A DNA stretch of 64,000 nucleotides from Leucobacter chromiiresistens (GTDB lineage: Bacteria; Actinomycetota; Actinomycetes; Actinomycetales; Microbacteriaceae), in contig NZ_LDRK01000006.1 in the NCBI RefSeq assembly GCF_001477055.1, positions 1 through 64,000 on the forward strand. Reading direction: 5' to 3'. The translations under genes and the position numbers were made by a program. Shown one piece after another: positions 52,476 to 60,598 of this stretch. The notes under the pieces are model-generated. The model saw only the letters and a program-made list of their open reading frames with translations, ran no database searches and was not told where the DNA came from. Position 1 is the first letter of the stretch; every line of letters starts with the position of its first letter.

Positions 52476-52579
52476 GATGTTCACCAACGGTCGCAGCGAT
52501 GGGCGATCTGGCTGCGGGCACGATCGAGTCGCTGCAACGGTTTCCCACCGAGCAGGAACGAAAGGACGGGAAAATGCTC

Positions 52580-52609
52580 TAGACAACCGATTGCACTATC
52601 GCATATCTT
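52580..52609 (+). promoter_or_regulatory. LacI-regulated promoter of binding-protein gene
   Basis: TAGACA (52580-52585), 18-bp spacer, TATCTT (52604-52609). The operator-like ACAACCGATTGC (52583-52594) overlaps the -35 box and spacer. The 341-bp gap 52398-52738 holds this and the divergent promoter and no gene; the leader to the ATG at 52739 is about 125 bases. Confidence 0.55.
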
Positions 52610-52738
52610 TGTCGCAGGCAGTCCGACCATCGCTCACGCGATCGCGAACTGACTACACGCCTCTTTCGTCTCGATGATCGATGGCGATGTGCACCGATGC
52701 ACTCGCCACTCCTCTCCCCTCTGCCCGAAAGGCTTCTC

Positions 52739-53779
52739 ATGAAACTGCGTGCCACTCTTGCCGCCGCCACCTGCGGCCTCCTCCTCCTCAGCGGCTGCAG
52801 CGCCGCACCCTCCAGCTCAGCTGACGGTGACGGCAGCCCCAGCTCCATCACGATCGCGAGCTGGGGCGGCCGGTACGCAGAAGCAATGCGGTCGGCGTTC
52901 TTCGATCCCTACACCGCCGATAGCGGCGTGAACGTCGTCGATGCCGACGCTGCGATCGCGTCACTGCAGACGCAGGTCGACACCGGCAATGTCGAATGGG
53001 ACGCCATCACGATCTCAACGACCGACCTCGGTCTCGGCTCAGCGAAAGGCCTGTTCGAGAACCTCGACGGCGTCGTCGATCCAGCGGATTTCATCGATGG
53101 CACGGTGACGGACTACGCCGTGGGATTGGACTTCTCCTCGAACGTCCTGGCGTGGAGTACTGATGAATTCGGTGAGGGCGCAGGAGCCCCGAGCTCGTGG
53201 GAGGACTTCTGGGACCTCGAGAAGTTCCCGGGTAAGCGCGCGGTCCCCTCCTGGGGCCCCGACGCGCAACTGTTCGAGTTCGCGCTCCTCGCTGACGGCG
53301 TCGACAAAGACGACCTGTACCCGCTCGACATCGACCGCGCTCTTGCGAAGCTCGGTGAGATCCGAGACAGTTTCATCGTCTACGACTCCAACGCGCAGGG
53401 CCTCCAGCTCGTCTCCAGCGGACAAGCTTCGCTGGGGGTACTCCCGAGTGGTGTCGAATACGAGGGACGATCATTCACCTACAACGGGGCTGCGCTCGCG
53501 ACCGACTGGATTGCGATTCCCAAGGGTGCGCCCCACGCGGAGACCGCAAAAGAGTTCATTCGCTTCGCGACCCAGGTGCCGCAGCAGCAGGCCTTCTCCG
53601 ACGAACTGAACTACGCAGGCACGAATGCGCAGGCCCTCGAAGGGCTCGATGCCGATACCGTGGCGAACCTTCCCACCGGAGAAGAGGCGATGGCGGTGCA
53701 GTTCCGGCCCGACCCCGACTACTACGCCGAGAACGCGACGTCCATGATGGAGGCCTGGCAGAAGTTCTTGTACAACTGA
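52739..53779 (+). CDS. Extracellular solute-binding lipoprotein (PotD-like, family 1)
   Basis: Binding protein of 346 residues with lipobox LSGC (Cys20). The mature part begins SSITIASWGGRYAEAMRSAFFDPYTADSGVNVV and continues with WDAITISTTDLGLG, PSSWEDFWDLEKFPGKRAVPSWG and ASLGVLPSGVEYEGRSF, the pattern of PotD-like proteins for polyamines and related compounds. ATG52739 has AAAGG seven bases upstream. The cognate permeases and ATPase are encoded at 55059-57855 on the other strand, beyond the LacI gene. The ligand is unknown; the surrounding enzymes suggest a carbohydrate acid or polyol-like compound rather than a polyamine, which is inference. Confidence 0.88.
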   Translation: MKLRATLAAATCGLLLLSGCSAAPSSSADGDGSPSSITIASWGGRYAEAMRSAFFDPYTADSGVNVVDADAAIASLQTQVDTGNVEWDAITISTTDLGLGSAKGLFENLDGVVDPADFIDGTVTDYAVGLDFSSNVLAWSTDEFGEGAGAPSSWEDFWDLEKFPGKRAVPSWGPDAQLFEFALLADGVDKDDLYPLDIDRALAKLGEIRDSFIVYDSNAQGLQLVSSGQASLGVLPSGVEYEGRSFTYNGAALATDWIAIPKGAPHAETAKEFIRFATQVPQQQAFSDELNYAGTNAQALEGLDADTVANLPTGEEAMAVQFRPDPDYYAENATSMMEAWQKFLYN

Positions 53780-53790
53780 ACGCCACTGCA

Positions 53791-53828
53791 GTGCGAGGCG
53801 GGAGAACCGATGTTCTTCCGCCTCGCAC
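53791..53828 (+). terminator. Terminator hairpin after binding-protein gene
   Basis: 17-nt arms (53791-53807 and 53812-53828), one G-T type pair and a CGAT loop, begin 12 bp after the stop codon. A poor T-run follows. It separates the binding-protein gene from lacI. Confidence 0.8.
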
Positions 53829-53979
53829 TCTGTCAATGTTGAGTAGGATGCAGAAGACGCGTCGCATGCTGCATGGTCGGCGCTGTTGCCTTGCCGCCGC
53901 TCGTCATGATCGGGATCGAGTGCGGCCCCGCTGCGGCGCCTGAGGAAGACGAGTTCAGCATCGAAGTTTGGGAGCAAGG

Positions 53980-54978
53980 ATGAAACCGCCAACGATCTAC
54001 TCCATCGCGAGCGAGCTGAAGCTCTCCCCCTCGACCGTGTCTCGCGCGCTCAACGAGTCGTCACTGGTGAAACCCGAAACTCGCGAGCGTGTCCGCGAGG
54101 TCGCCGCACGACTCGGATACGTTCAGAATTCTCAGGCGCGCGCATTGCGCCGTTCGAGCACGGGGATGATCGGACTGCTCATCCCCGACCTCACTTCCGA
54201 GGTCTTCAACGTTCTCGTCTCGAGCATTCAACTCGAGCTCAACAACCACGACTACGGTCTCGTCGTCGGGCAATCGCTCAACCAGCCCGAACTCGACCGA
54301 CGCTACGCCCTCGCCTTTCAGAGCCAGATGGTCGATGGGATCTTGCATGCGCCGTGCACGCCGCACGGCGTCGACGACATCTTCTCCGGCGGAGTGCGAC
54401 CCCCGGTGGTCGAGATCATTCGTCAGAGCGATTCGGTCGATCGGTTCTCCGTGTGCATGGACGACGAGGGTGACGCCGCGTTAGCCACGCGACACCTCAT
54501 CAACCGCGGCTACACCCGCATCTACGTGATCCTCGGCCCCGACGAGTTCAGCACCGCCCATCTGCGAGCCCGGGGCGCGATGCAGGCAGCCGCGAACCAC
54601 CCCGAGGTCACGGTGGTACTCTGCAACGGCGCCTACAGCGAAGAATGGGGATACCAGCAAGCCGCACGCATCGCTGGCGAACTCGGTGACGATCAGACCG
54701 CAATACTGGTGACCAGCAACAGCTTCATGGCGGGTGTGCTGAGTGCGTTGTCAGACCGCGGATTGAGCATCCCGAACGATCTCGGCGTTTCCGGTTTGGA
54801 GGATCCCAGTTGGTTCCGGGTCGCTCGACCAGCACTGACGTCGGTCTCGAGCCAGACGAGGGAACTCGGGAAGGTCGCGAGCGAGCTCATGCTCGATCTC
54901 ATCGCCGGCGCCACTCCTGACGGCCCACGCCGCCGGGTGCTGCACGGCATGCTGCGCGACCGCGACTCGACTCGATAG
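53980..54978 (+). CDS. LacI-family transcriptional regulator
   Basis: Repressor of 332 residues. The N-terminal helix-turn-helix and hinge are standard: TIYSIASELKLSPSTVSRALNESSLVKPETRERVREVAARLGYVQNSQARALR. A periplasmic-binding-protein-like effector domain follows (IGLLIPDLTSEVFNVLVSSIQLELNNHDY to the C-terminus). ATG53980 is preceded by GGGAG; an in-frame TTG at 53968 is less likely. Four CG-centred palindromes of type ACAATCGATTGT at the promoters of this island are its likely sites. The inducer would be the imported compound or an early intermediate. Confidence 0.92.
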   Translation: MKPPTIYSIASELKLSPSTVSRALNESSLVKPETRERVREVAARLGYVQNSQARALRRSSTGMIGLLIPDLTSEVFNVLVSSIQLELNNHDYGLVVGQSLNQPELDRRYALAFQSQMVDGILHAPCTPHGVDDIFSGGVRPPVVEIIRQSDSVDRFSVCMDDEGDAALATRHLINRGYTRIYVILGPDEFSTAHLRARGAMQAAANHPEVTVVLCNGAYSEEWGYQQAARIAGELGDDQTAILVTSNSFMAGVLSALSDRGLSIPNDLGVSGLEDPSWFRVARPALTSVSSQTRELGKVASELMLDLIAGATPDGPRRRVLHGMLRDRDSTR

Positions 54979-55006
54979 ATCGGTCTGCCACCGCAACCGC
55001 GAGAAG

Positions 55007-55047
55007 CCTGGTGGAGCACGAGTCGGGCACACTCCTGCTCCACCAGG
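55007..55047. terminator. Bidirectional terminator between lacI and permease genes
   Basis: A perfect 12-bp stem (55007-55018 with 55036-55047) and a 17-nt loop lie between two convergent genes. Confidence 0.8.
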
Positions 55048-55058
55048 GGATTGATGCC

Positions 55059-55850
55059 TCACCCGTGATTGATGCGCCGCTCGAGAATGGTGCGGAGCGC
55101 GGCCAACACGAGCACGACGGCCGTGAGAATCGCAGCGACTGCGGCGATCGTGGGGTCCACGTTGAATCGGATCCCGCTGAACATCACCACGGGGAGAGTG
55201 CGACTCGTCGATCCCGCGATCAGCATGGTGACTGCCAGGTCGTCCCAGCTGGAGATGAAGGCAAAGAACGCGCCCGCGATGACTCCCGGAAGCACCCCGG
55301 GGAAGGTCACGTGCAGGAAGGTACGCAGCGGGCCGGCACCGAGTCCGAGCGAGGCCTGCTCGAGCCGGAAGTCGAACTTGGTAAAGCTCGCGATGACGTT
55401 CACGAAGACGTACGGGACGCCGAGCATGGTGTGCGCCAAGATAATCGCACCAACATCACCCACGATATGCATGCGCGAGTAGAGGTCGAAGAGCGCGAGC
55501 CCGATGATGATGCCCGGCACCACCAGAGGAAGACCGACGATCGCGCTCACCACGTTGAACACAGCCCCCCTGGTCTGCGCCAAACCTACCGCAGCGGCGG
55601 TTCCGAGCAGAACTGCGAGGATGGTCGACGCTGCTCCGATCACCAAGCTTCGCAATGTCGCATCAATCCATACCGGATTCTCGAGATAGCGCTCGAACCA
55701 CTGCATGGAGAATCCTCGTGGAGGAAACGAGAGGTCGGGCGCCGCGTTGAAGGCCATGCCGAAGACGAGCACGGTGGGCGCGATCAGGAACACCAGAATG
55801 CCGAGCGCGACCACGGTGACCGCTCCACTGCCGATCCGATACCGCATCAT
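55059..55850 (-). CDS. ABC transporter permease (PotC-like)
   Basis: Permease of 263 residues with six hydrophobic spans. It carries the EAA loop LEQASLGLGAGPLRTFLHVTFPGVLPGVIAGAFFAF and the PotC-like SWDDLAVTMLIAG. Its ATG overlaps the stop of the PotB-like gene by four bases (ATGA). It is the last gene of the operon running from the isomerase at 59829 and is followed by a bidirectional terminator. It works with the PotB-like permease, the PotA-like ATPase and the binding protein at 52739. Confidence 0.92.
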   Translation of the reverse strand: MMRYRIGSGAVTVVALGILVFLIAPTVLVFGMAFNAAPDLSFPPRGFSMQWFERYLENPVWIDATLRSLVIGAASTILAVLLGTAAAVGLAQTRGAVFNVVSAIVGLPLVVPGIIIGLALFDLYSRMHIVGDVGAIILAHTMLGVPYVFVNVIASFTKFDFRLEQASLGLGAGPLRTFLHVTFPGVLPGVIAGAFFAFISSWDDLAVTMLIAGSTSRTLPVVMFSGIRFNVDPTIAAVAAILTAVVLVLAALRTILERRINHG

Positions 55851-56746
55851 GATTGTTCCTGCTTTCGTGTTGCTGAACGAATGCGCCGCAGAACAGCCAC
55901 GAGCGCCCAGGCGAGAACGACGAGAAAGATCAGACTGAGGGAGAGAGCGCTGGCTTGATTCAGCTGCAGCAAACGCTTCACCTGCACTTCGATCTGCTGC
56001 GCCAGGAGCATGGTCTGACCGCCGCCGAGCATCGCCGGCGTCACATAGAACCCCAGCGATAGGACGAAGCAGAGAAGCCCACCCGCGTACACGCCCGGCG
56101 CACTCAGCGGCAGATAGATCCGCCAGAACGTCGTCCAGGGACTCGCTCCGAGTGAGTCCGAGGCGCGCAAGAGGCGGTTGTCAATGCGTCGGAAGACGGC
56201 CAGCATCGGGATGATGGTGAGCGGCAGCATCACGTGCACCATCCCGATGATGACGCCCGTCTCGTTGTAGACGAGCTGTATCGGTCGGGATGTGATTCCG
56301 AGACCCATGAGAGCGCTGTTGATGACTCCGCGATCCTCGAGGAGCGCGATCCACACGAATGCTCGCACAAGCACGCTCGTCATCAGCGGGATGAGCACCA
56401 GACCTTCGAGAAGCCCGCCCCAGCGCTGCATCCGAGCGATCACGAACGAGACGAGAAAGCCGAGCACCAGGCAGAACGCGGTGGTCACGCTCGCCACGCG
56501 CACCGTATCGAGGACCACGGAGACGTATATCGGATCGACGACAAGCACGCGAAAGTTGTCGAGTGTCACGGCACCGGTGTCTTCCGACGTGAACGCGCGT
56601 ACCGCGACGAGCCCCATCGGATAGGCGAGTAGAGCGGCGTAGAGCACGAGCATGGGCGCAGCCGCGAGTTGCCGACGAGAGAATGAGGATGGCGACCGAC
56701 TCCCCTCGGAGCGCGGCGACGCTGCGGCGGTGATCGCAGCACTCAT
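55847..56746 (-). CDS. ABC transporter permease (PotB-like)
   Basis: Permease of 299 residues. About 25 polar residues precede the first span (LAAAPMLVLYAALLAYPMGLVAVRAF). The EAA loop is LLRASDSLGASPWTTFWRIYLPLSAPGVYAGGLLCF, and VTPAMLGGGQTMLLAQQIE is a PotB-type segment. Start ATG56746 overlaps the ATPase stop (ATGA); the longer upstream frame lies within the ATPase gene. It forms the channel with the PotC-like subunit. Confidence 0.92.
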   Translation of the reverse strand: MSAAITAAASPRSEGSRSPSSFSRRQLAAAPMLVLYAALLAYPMGLVAVRAFTSEDTGAVTLDNFRVLVVDPIYVSVVLDTVRVASVTTAFCLVLGFLVSFVIARMQRWGGLLEGLVLIPLMTSVLVRAFVWIALLEDRGVINSALMGLGITSRPIQLVYNETGVIIGMVHVMLPLTIIPMLAVFRRIDNRLLRASDSLGASPWTTFWRIYLPLSAPGVYAGGLLCFVLSLGFYVTPAMLGGGQTMLLAQQIEVQVKRLLQLNQASALSLSLIFLVVLAWALVAVLRRIRSATRKQEQS

Positions 56747-57855
56747 TTCGGCTCCGCTTCCAGCGGCACGATCGAGTGGGCTCGGACGGTGACGCTCACC
56801 GACGCTCCACGCTCGAATCGCTGCTGTTCGGAGCCGGTCGAGGCTCTCGCAACAAGCGAGGCGCCCGATTGGAGACGCACCTCGTACCTCACCACGCTCC
56901 CCTGATAGGTGCACGCCGTGACGACCCCGGCGTCGGCATCGTGATCGGAGGCGGCTTCCAACATCACCAACTCGGGCCTCACGCTGACCTGATCGGCGAG
57001 GCGGATGGCCGCGTACTCCCCCTCCGTTCCGCCTTCGACGTGTACCGAGCCCGCCGCGAGCCTGCCTGCAACCACGTCGATGACGTTGGCCTCCCCCATG
57101 AAGTCTGCGACGAATGCGTTTCGAGGTCGTTCGAAGATCTCAGCGGGGGTTCCGAGTTGCTGCATCTTCCCATCGGCCATGATCAGGATGCGATCTGACA
57201 GGCTCAGCGCTTCCTCCTGATCATGCGTCACCGAAACCACGGTCACCCCAAGAGTTCGGTGGATGCTGGCGATCTCGTTCTGCATCGTTTGGCGCAGTTT
57301 ACGATCCAGTGCTCCGAGTGGTTCGTCCATCAGCAGCAGGCCAGGTGTGAACACCGTCGCTCGTGCGAGAGCGACTCGTTGTTGCTGGCCACCGGAGAGC
57401 TGGTGGGGACGCTTGTCTCGGTGGGCTTGGAGCTGTACGAGTTCGAGCGACGCGTTCACCAGTCGCTCGCGATCGGCTCTCGGCACCTTCCGCATCTTCA
57501 GCGGGTAGGCGATGTTATCCGCCACGCTCATCGTGGGGAAGAGAGCGTAGCTCTGGAATACCATGCCGATATTGCGCCGGTAGGCGGGGAGGGCCGCGAC
57601 GGGTTCGCCATTCAGCTCGATCTCCCCGCGCGTCGGCGACTCGAATCCGGCCAGCATCATCAGCGCTGTGGTCTTGCCCGATCCACTCGGGCCGAGAATG
57701 GTGACGAATTCCCCGGGCTCGATGCGGAGGTCGAGTCCCTCAACGGCCCAGGTGTTCCCGTCGTAGCTCTTCGCGAGCCCGGAGATGTTCACGCGCGCTC
57801 CGTGCGTCCGGGGCTCGGACGAGCGGAGCACACCGGTCAACGTGAGCTCAGCCAT
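56743..57855 (-). CDS. ABC transporter ATP-binding protein (PotA-like)
   Basis: ATPase of 370 residues with an added C-terminal regulatory TOBE-type domain. Walker A GPSGSGKT is at 55-62, followed by the Q-loop [12 protein letters not shown], signature [15 protein letters not shown], Walker [17 protein letters not shown] and H-loop [16 protein letters not shown]. The TOBE part covers about 240-370 ([23 protein letters not shown]). ATG57855 overlaps the last eight bases of the dehydrogenase gene. It energises the PotBC-like channel encoded just downstream. Confidence 0.92.
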   Translation of the reverse strand: MAELTLTGVLRSSEPRTHGARVNISGLAKSYDGNTWAVEGLDLRIEPGEFVTILGPSGSGKTTALMMLAGFESPTRGEIELNGEPVAALPAYRRNIGMVFQSYALFPTMSVADNIAYPLKMRKVPRADRERLVNASLELVQLQAHRDKRPHQLSGGQQQRVALARATVFTPGLLLMDEPLGALDRKLRQTMQNEIASIHRTLGVTVVSVTHDQEEALSLSDRILIMADGKMQQLGTPAEIFERPRNAFVADFMGEANVIDVVAGRLAAGSVHVEGGTEGEYAAIRLADQVSVRPELVMLEAASDHDADAGVVTACTYQGSVVRYEVRLQSGASLVARASTGSEQQRFERGASVSVTVRAHSIVPLEAEPK

Positions 57856-59035
57856 CGCCGAGCTCCGCCCCTGCCGGCTGATACAGTCCGCGACGACGAA
57901 TGACGTTGTCCGCTGCAAGCTCGAGTTTGTGCACGCCTGTCACACCGATGCTGTACAGGGGGGAGCTGGGCGAGAGGGGAGCCTCGACCGGACGGTCGAG
58001 CGCCACCGACTCGTAGGCGGAGAGCGCGAGCGAGATCGTGGCCCGAGCCTCTGCGAGCGTCGCAACCCCCGTCGCGTCCCCGGACTGGATGTACGTGGCG
58101 AACGCGCGCACCGATCCTCCGTAATACCATGACAGCGGAAAACGCTCCCAGTCGATGGGCACGACCGTCGGCGCGTCCAGGCGATCCCGAACGATCTCGA
58201 TCTGCTCGGCCACATTGTGCTGCGCCGAGAGCATGTCCGGGTAGCGAATCTGCAGCGTGCCTGTTTCGCCGTCGACGATCGTGTGTCCGCTCGTTCCCAT
58301 TCCCCACATGAGCGTGAGCGTCGCCGTCTGGCCGGCTTCCCCCTCGATGTGCACGGTGACGGTGTCTTCCACATCCGCCTCCGGGCGAATTCGTCGTTTG
58401 TCGACACGCGCCGTGACCGTTCGAGGGGTGAATGTCGGACCGAGCAAGTGCTGCGAGAGGTAGAGCAAGTGGATACCGTAGTCCATCAGGATCCCGCCGC
58501 CCGCGAGCCTCGCGGTGCCCCGCCACCCCTCGTCGCCCGGCATCACTCCGGGGGCGTAGACCGAGTGCGCCGTCATCGTCACCGAATCCACATGACCCAA
58601 TGCCCCGGCTCGCACCTGGCGCAGCGCTTCAGCATGAGATGGGAAGTGCGTGTAGTTGTGATGCACTCCAGCGCGGATGCCTGAACGTTCGGTCACACCG
58701 ATCATCTCGTCGACCTCGGCGACCGACATCGCCAGCGGCTTATCGCATACGACGGAAACCCCCCGCTCCGCGGCGAGCGTCAGAATCGGCAGATGCGTGA
58801 GGTGGGGTGTCGATACGTCGATGTAGTCGACATCGGCGGTGTTCAGGAGCTCTTCGTACGTGGAGAAGCACGCGCTGGCCGGGAGCCCCAGCCGCTCGGA
58901 GATGATCTTCCGAGCCTCTGGATCGGGATCTGCAATCGCTACAACCGAAACGACGTCGGTCGCGGCGAGATAGGCGGGAAGCTTGAGTTCCTGTGTCGCG
59001 AAACCCAGGCCGACGAGCGCGGCTCGGACGGTCAT
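57848..59035 (-). CDS. Gfo/Idh/MocA-family dehydrogenase
   Basis: NAD(P)-dependent oxidoreductase of 395 residues acting on a sugar, inositol-like or related hydroxy compound. The Rossmann GLGFATQ motif is near residues 9-15, AIADPDPEARK and STPHLTHLPILTLAAERGVSVVCDKPLAMSVAE follow; the EKP motif typical of the family reads DKP here. GGGILMDYGIHLLYLSQHLLG carries the conserved active-site Asp and His. Its ATG overlaps the stop of the isomerase/epimerase gene, and its end overlaps the ATPase start, so catabolic enzymes and transporter are one operon. Confidence 0.9.
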   Translation of the reverse strand: MTVRAALVGLGFATQELKLPAYLAATDVVSVVAIADPDPEARKIISERLGLPASACFSTYEELLNTADVDYIDVSTPHLTHLPILTLAAERGVSVVCDKPLAMSVAEVDEMIGVTERSGIRAGVHHNYTHFPSHAEALRQVRAGALGHVDSVTMTAHSVYAPGVMPGDEGWRGTARLAGGGILMDYGIHLLYLSQHLLGPTFTPRTVTARVDKRRIRPEADVEDTVTVHIEGEAGQTATLTLMWGMGTSGHTIVDGETGTLQIRYPDMLSAQHNVAEQIEIVRDRLDAPTVVPIDWERFPLSWYYGGSVRAFATYIQSGDATGVATLAEARATISLALSAYESVALDRPVEAPLSPSSPLYSIGVTGVHKLELAADNVIRRRGLYQPAGAELGDG

Positions 59036-59829
59036 GCGAATGCTCCTTCGATGAAAGTTCTCCCGACGCTGAGCGCGTCGAGTGGGGGACGGTGGAAGGT
59101 TTCGATCTCGAGGCTGAGCCAGACATCGTCATCGTCGACGTCGAGGGCTTCCGCGATGGCCGTGAAGTCCAGATCACCATCGCCCGGAACGCGGAAGGCG
59201 CCCTGAGCATCTCGAGGCCCTGCAGCGCTGAGGTGCGGGATGAGATCACGTTTCAGGTCTTTTACGTGAACGTGAGCGACGGCCTCTCGCCAGCGGCGAA
59301 GGTGATCCGCTATCGGCGCTCCGTGAAGCGCCAGGTGGGCAGTATCGATCAGGAGCCCGAGCTGAGGATTGTGAACGGCCGCGTCCAAGAAGTCATCGAT
59401 CTCTCTCGGCGTGTCGACCACTGTGCCCAGATGGTGATGCACCGCGATGCGAACACCGAGATCCGCGGCCTGTTCGGCGAGCGTATCGAGCAGGCCGAGA
59501 AAGAGACCACGATCCGCGTCTCCGCGCCGAGGGGGCAGCACCGGCACCGTGCGCGCCCCGAACCGGGCTGCGAGCCTCACAACGGACACATACTCTTCGA
59601 GCGAGGTTGGAGAATCGAGATAGCCGTACATCGCGGCACTCACCTGCAGACCGGCGTCTTCGAGGAGTCGCTGCAGCTCGCGCTCCCGTTCCCGCCGCTC
59701 GAGCAGCCAATGGACATGGTGCCCTTGCAACTCGATGCCTTCGAACCCCGCACCTCCGATGTGACGCACGGCGTCTTCGATCTCTCCCGCGGGATATATC
59801 ACCGTCGTTGCTGATACACGCATGCTCAC
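59032..59829 (-). CDS. Sugar phosphate isomerase/epimerase (xylose isomerase-like TIM barrel)
   Basis: AP_endonuc_2-type TIM barrel of 265 residues. Candidate metal and catalytic residues: Glu in GFEGIELQGHH, His in IAVHHHLGTVVD, Asp and His in LGLLIDTAHLALHG, His in VAHVHVKDLKRD, Glu in WLSLEIETFHRP. Such enzymes isomerise or epimerise sugars and keto-sugars, or dehydrate inosose-type compounds. Start GTG59829 (or ATG59823). A LacI-type site ends three bases upstream (59832-59843), and TTGACA (complement of 59884-59889) may be its -35. First gene of the island's enzyme-transporter operon. Confidence 0.85.
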   Translation of the reverse strand: MSMRVSATTVIYPAGEIEDAVRHIGGAGFEGIELQGHHVHWLLERRERERELQRLLEDAGLQVSAAMYGYLDSPTSLEEYVSVVRLAARFGARTVPVLPPRRGDADRGLFLGLLDTLAEQAADLGVRIAVHHHLGTVVDTPREIDDFLDAAVHNPQLGLLIDTAHLALHGAPIADHLRRWREAVAHVHVKDLKRDLIPHLSAAGPRDAQGAFRVPGDGDLDFTAIAEALDVDDDDVWLSLEIETFHRPPLDALSVGRTFIEGAFA

Positions 59830-59831
59830 TC

Positions 59832-59843
59832 ACAATCGATTTC
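59832..59843. promoter_or_regulatory. LacI-type operator before isomerase gene
   Basis: ACAATCGATTTC, sharing its AATCGATT core with the sites at 52454-52465 and 59952-59965, lies immediately upstream of the isomerase start codon. Confidence 0.6.
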
Positions 59844-59929
59844 ATTTTGGGTTGTCTCAATGATCATCCCCAACTCGCGCATCTGTCAATAGGAATCTTG
59901 ACCACGATTGGCAACGTATCTCATCGTGA

Positions 59930-59965
59930 TTGAGAGATATCACGACGAAAATACAATCGATTGTA
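59930..59965 (+). promoter_or_regulatory. Rightward promoter with perfect LacI-type operator
   Basis: TTGAGA (59930-59935), 16-bp spacer, TACAAT (59952-59957). The perfect 14-bp palindrome TACAATCGATTGTA (59952-59965) covers the -10 box. A separate 7-bp inverted repeat TCGTGAT/ATCACGA (59924-59930, 59939-59945) sits in the same promoter. Confidence 0.6.
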
Positions 59966-60084
59966 CGGAGCTGTACTCGGCCGGCGTCAGGCGTCCCGAC
60001 GGGGGCCGTCTCCGGCATCGATGATGGGTGCGGTCGAGTCCTCGATCGCATCGCTTTCCCAGCGGCGCTGGAAGGAGGAGCACC

Positions 60085-60204
60085 ATGCCGACGAACAACG
60101 ACAGCGACGAGTTCGCATGTGATGCCGTCGTGCCCGTTGGAGACGAGCGTCGCGCAGAGACACGTCGTGAGAGACCTCGGGATCTCAGCGGGAACATGGG
60201 ATAG
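60085..60204 (+). CDS. 39-residue ORF at island edge, possibly a gene remnant
   Basis: ATG60085 to TAG60204 encodes a polar peptide starting MPTNNDSDEFACDAVVP. It has an excellent ribosome site AAGGAGGAG and lies about 120 bases after the rightward LacI-type promoter, which otherwise has no gene to drive. I do not recognise it. It may be the 5' end of a gene truncated when the island's right end formed, or a small protein. The rest of 59830-60480 contains no gene that I can support. Confidence 0.4.
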   Translation: MPTNNDSDEFACDAVVPVGDERRAETRRERPRDLSGNMG

Positions 60205-60470
60205 CCCCGCATTCTGAGGTCGAGAACGGGTCGCCGCCGACCTTCGAGCGCGCAGCGCGGATCGATTCGAGGAACACCTGCTGGGAGCAGGTGGAGGCTG
60301 GACCGAGGGCGCATCCCCAGCGATCGGCACAGTCCAAGACAGCCGTAGATCGACGATTCCCACCCTGGGGGACGGGGAGTCATCGCGGGCCTTTCATCGA
60401 TGCTCATGGGTCACATCATCGCCCCCCCCAGCAGATCCAGGATCCCCCGAAGGCAGATCGCGTCATGATC

Positions 60471-60517
60471 GACTTCGGGCCAGAAGGTCAGGGGTTCGAA
60501 TCACCTGGGGTGCACCA
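60471..60517 (+). repeat. Truncated tRNA-Arg copy, right attachment-site candidate
   Basis: Matches tRNA-Arg positions 49946-49992 at 41 of 47 bases, including a 22-bp identical block and the CCA end. The 5' half of the tRNA is absent. It marks the right boundary of a 10.5-kb segment and is followed by its own terminator-like hairpin. Confidence 0.7.
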
Positions 60518-60522
60518 GTTGT

Positions 60523-60556
60523 GCAGAACCCCGTCGCACATGCGGCGGCGTTCTGC
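60523..60556 (+). terminator. Terminator-like hairpin after truncated tRNA
   Basis: GCAGAAC...GTTCTGC arms (60523-60556) pair with two imperfect positions. They mirror the terminator after the intact tRNA-Arg, so the remnant kept its 3' context. Confidence 0.6.
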
Positions 60557-60598
60557 TGATTCCGCGCACGGAAGCCGTCGACCTGGCACGATGGATAC

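Noticed and set aside
49993-60470. Integrase, transposase or toxin-antitoxin gene of the island
   Set aside because: Every substantial frame here is explained by the transporter, regulator and enzyme genes; none shows recombinase motifs.
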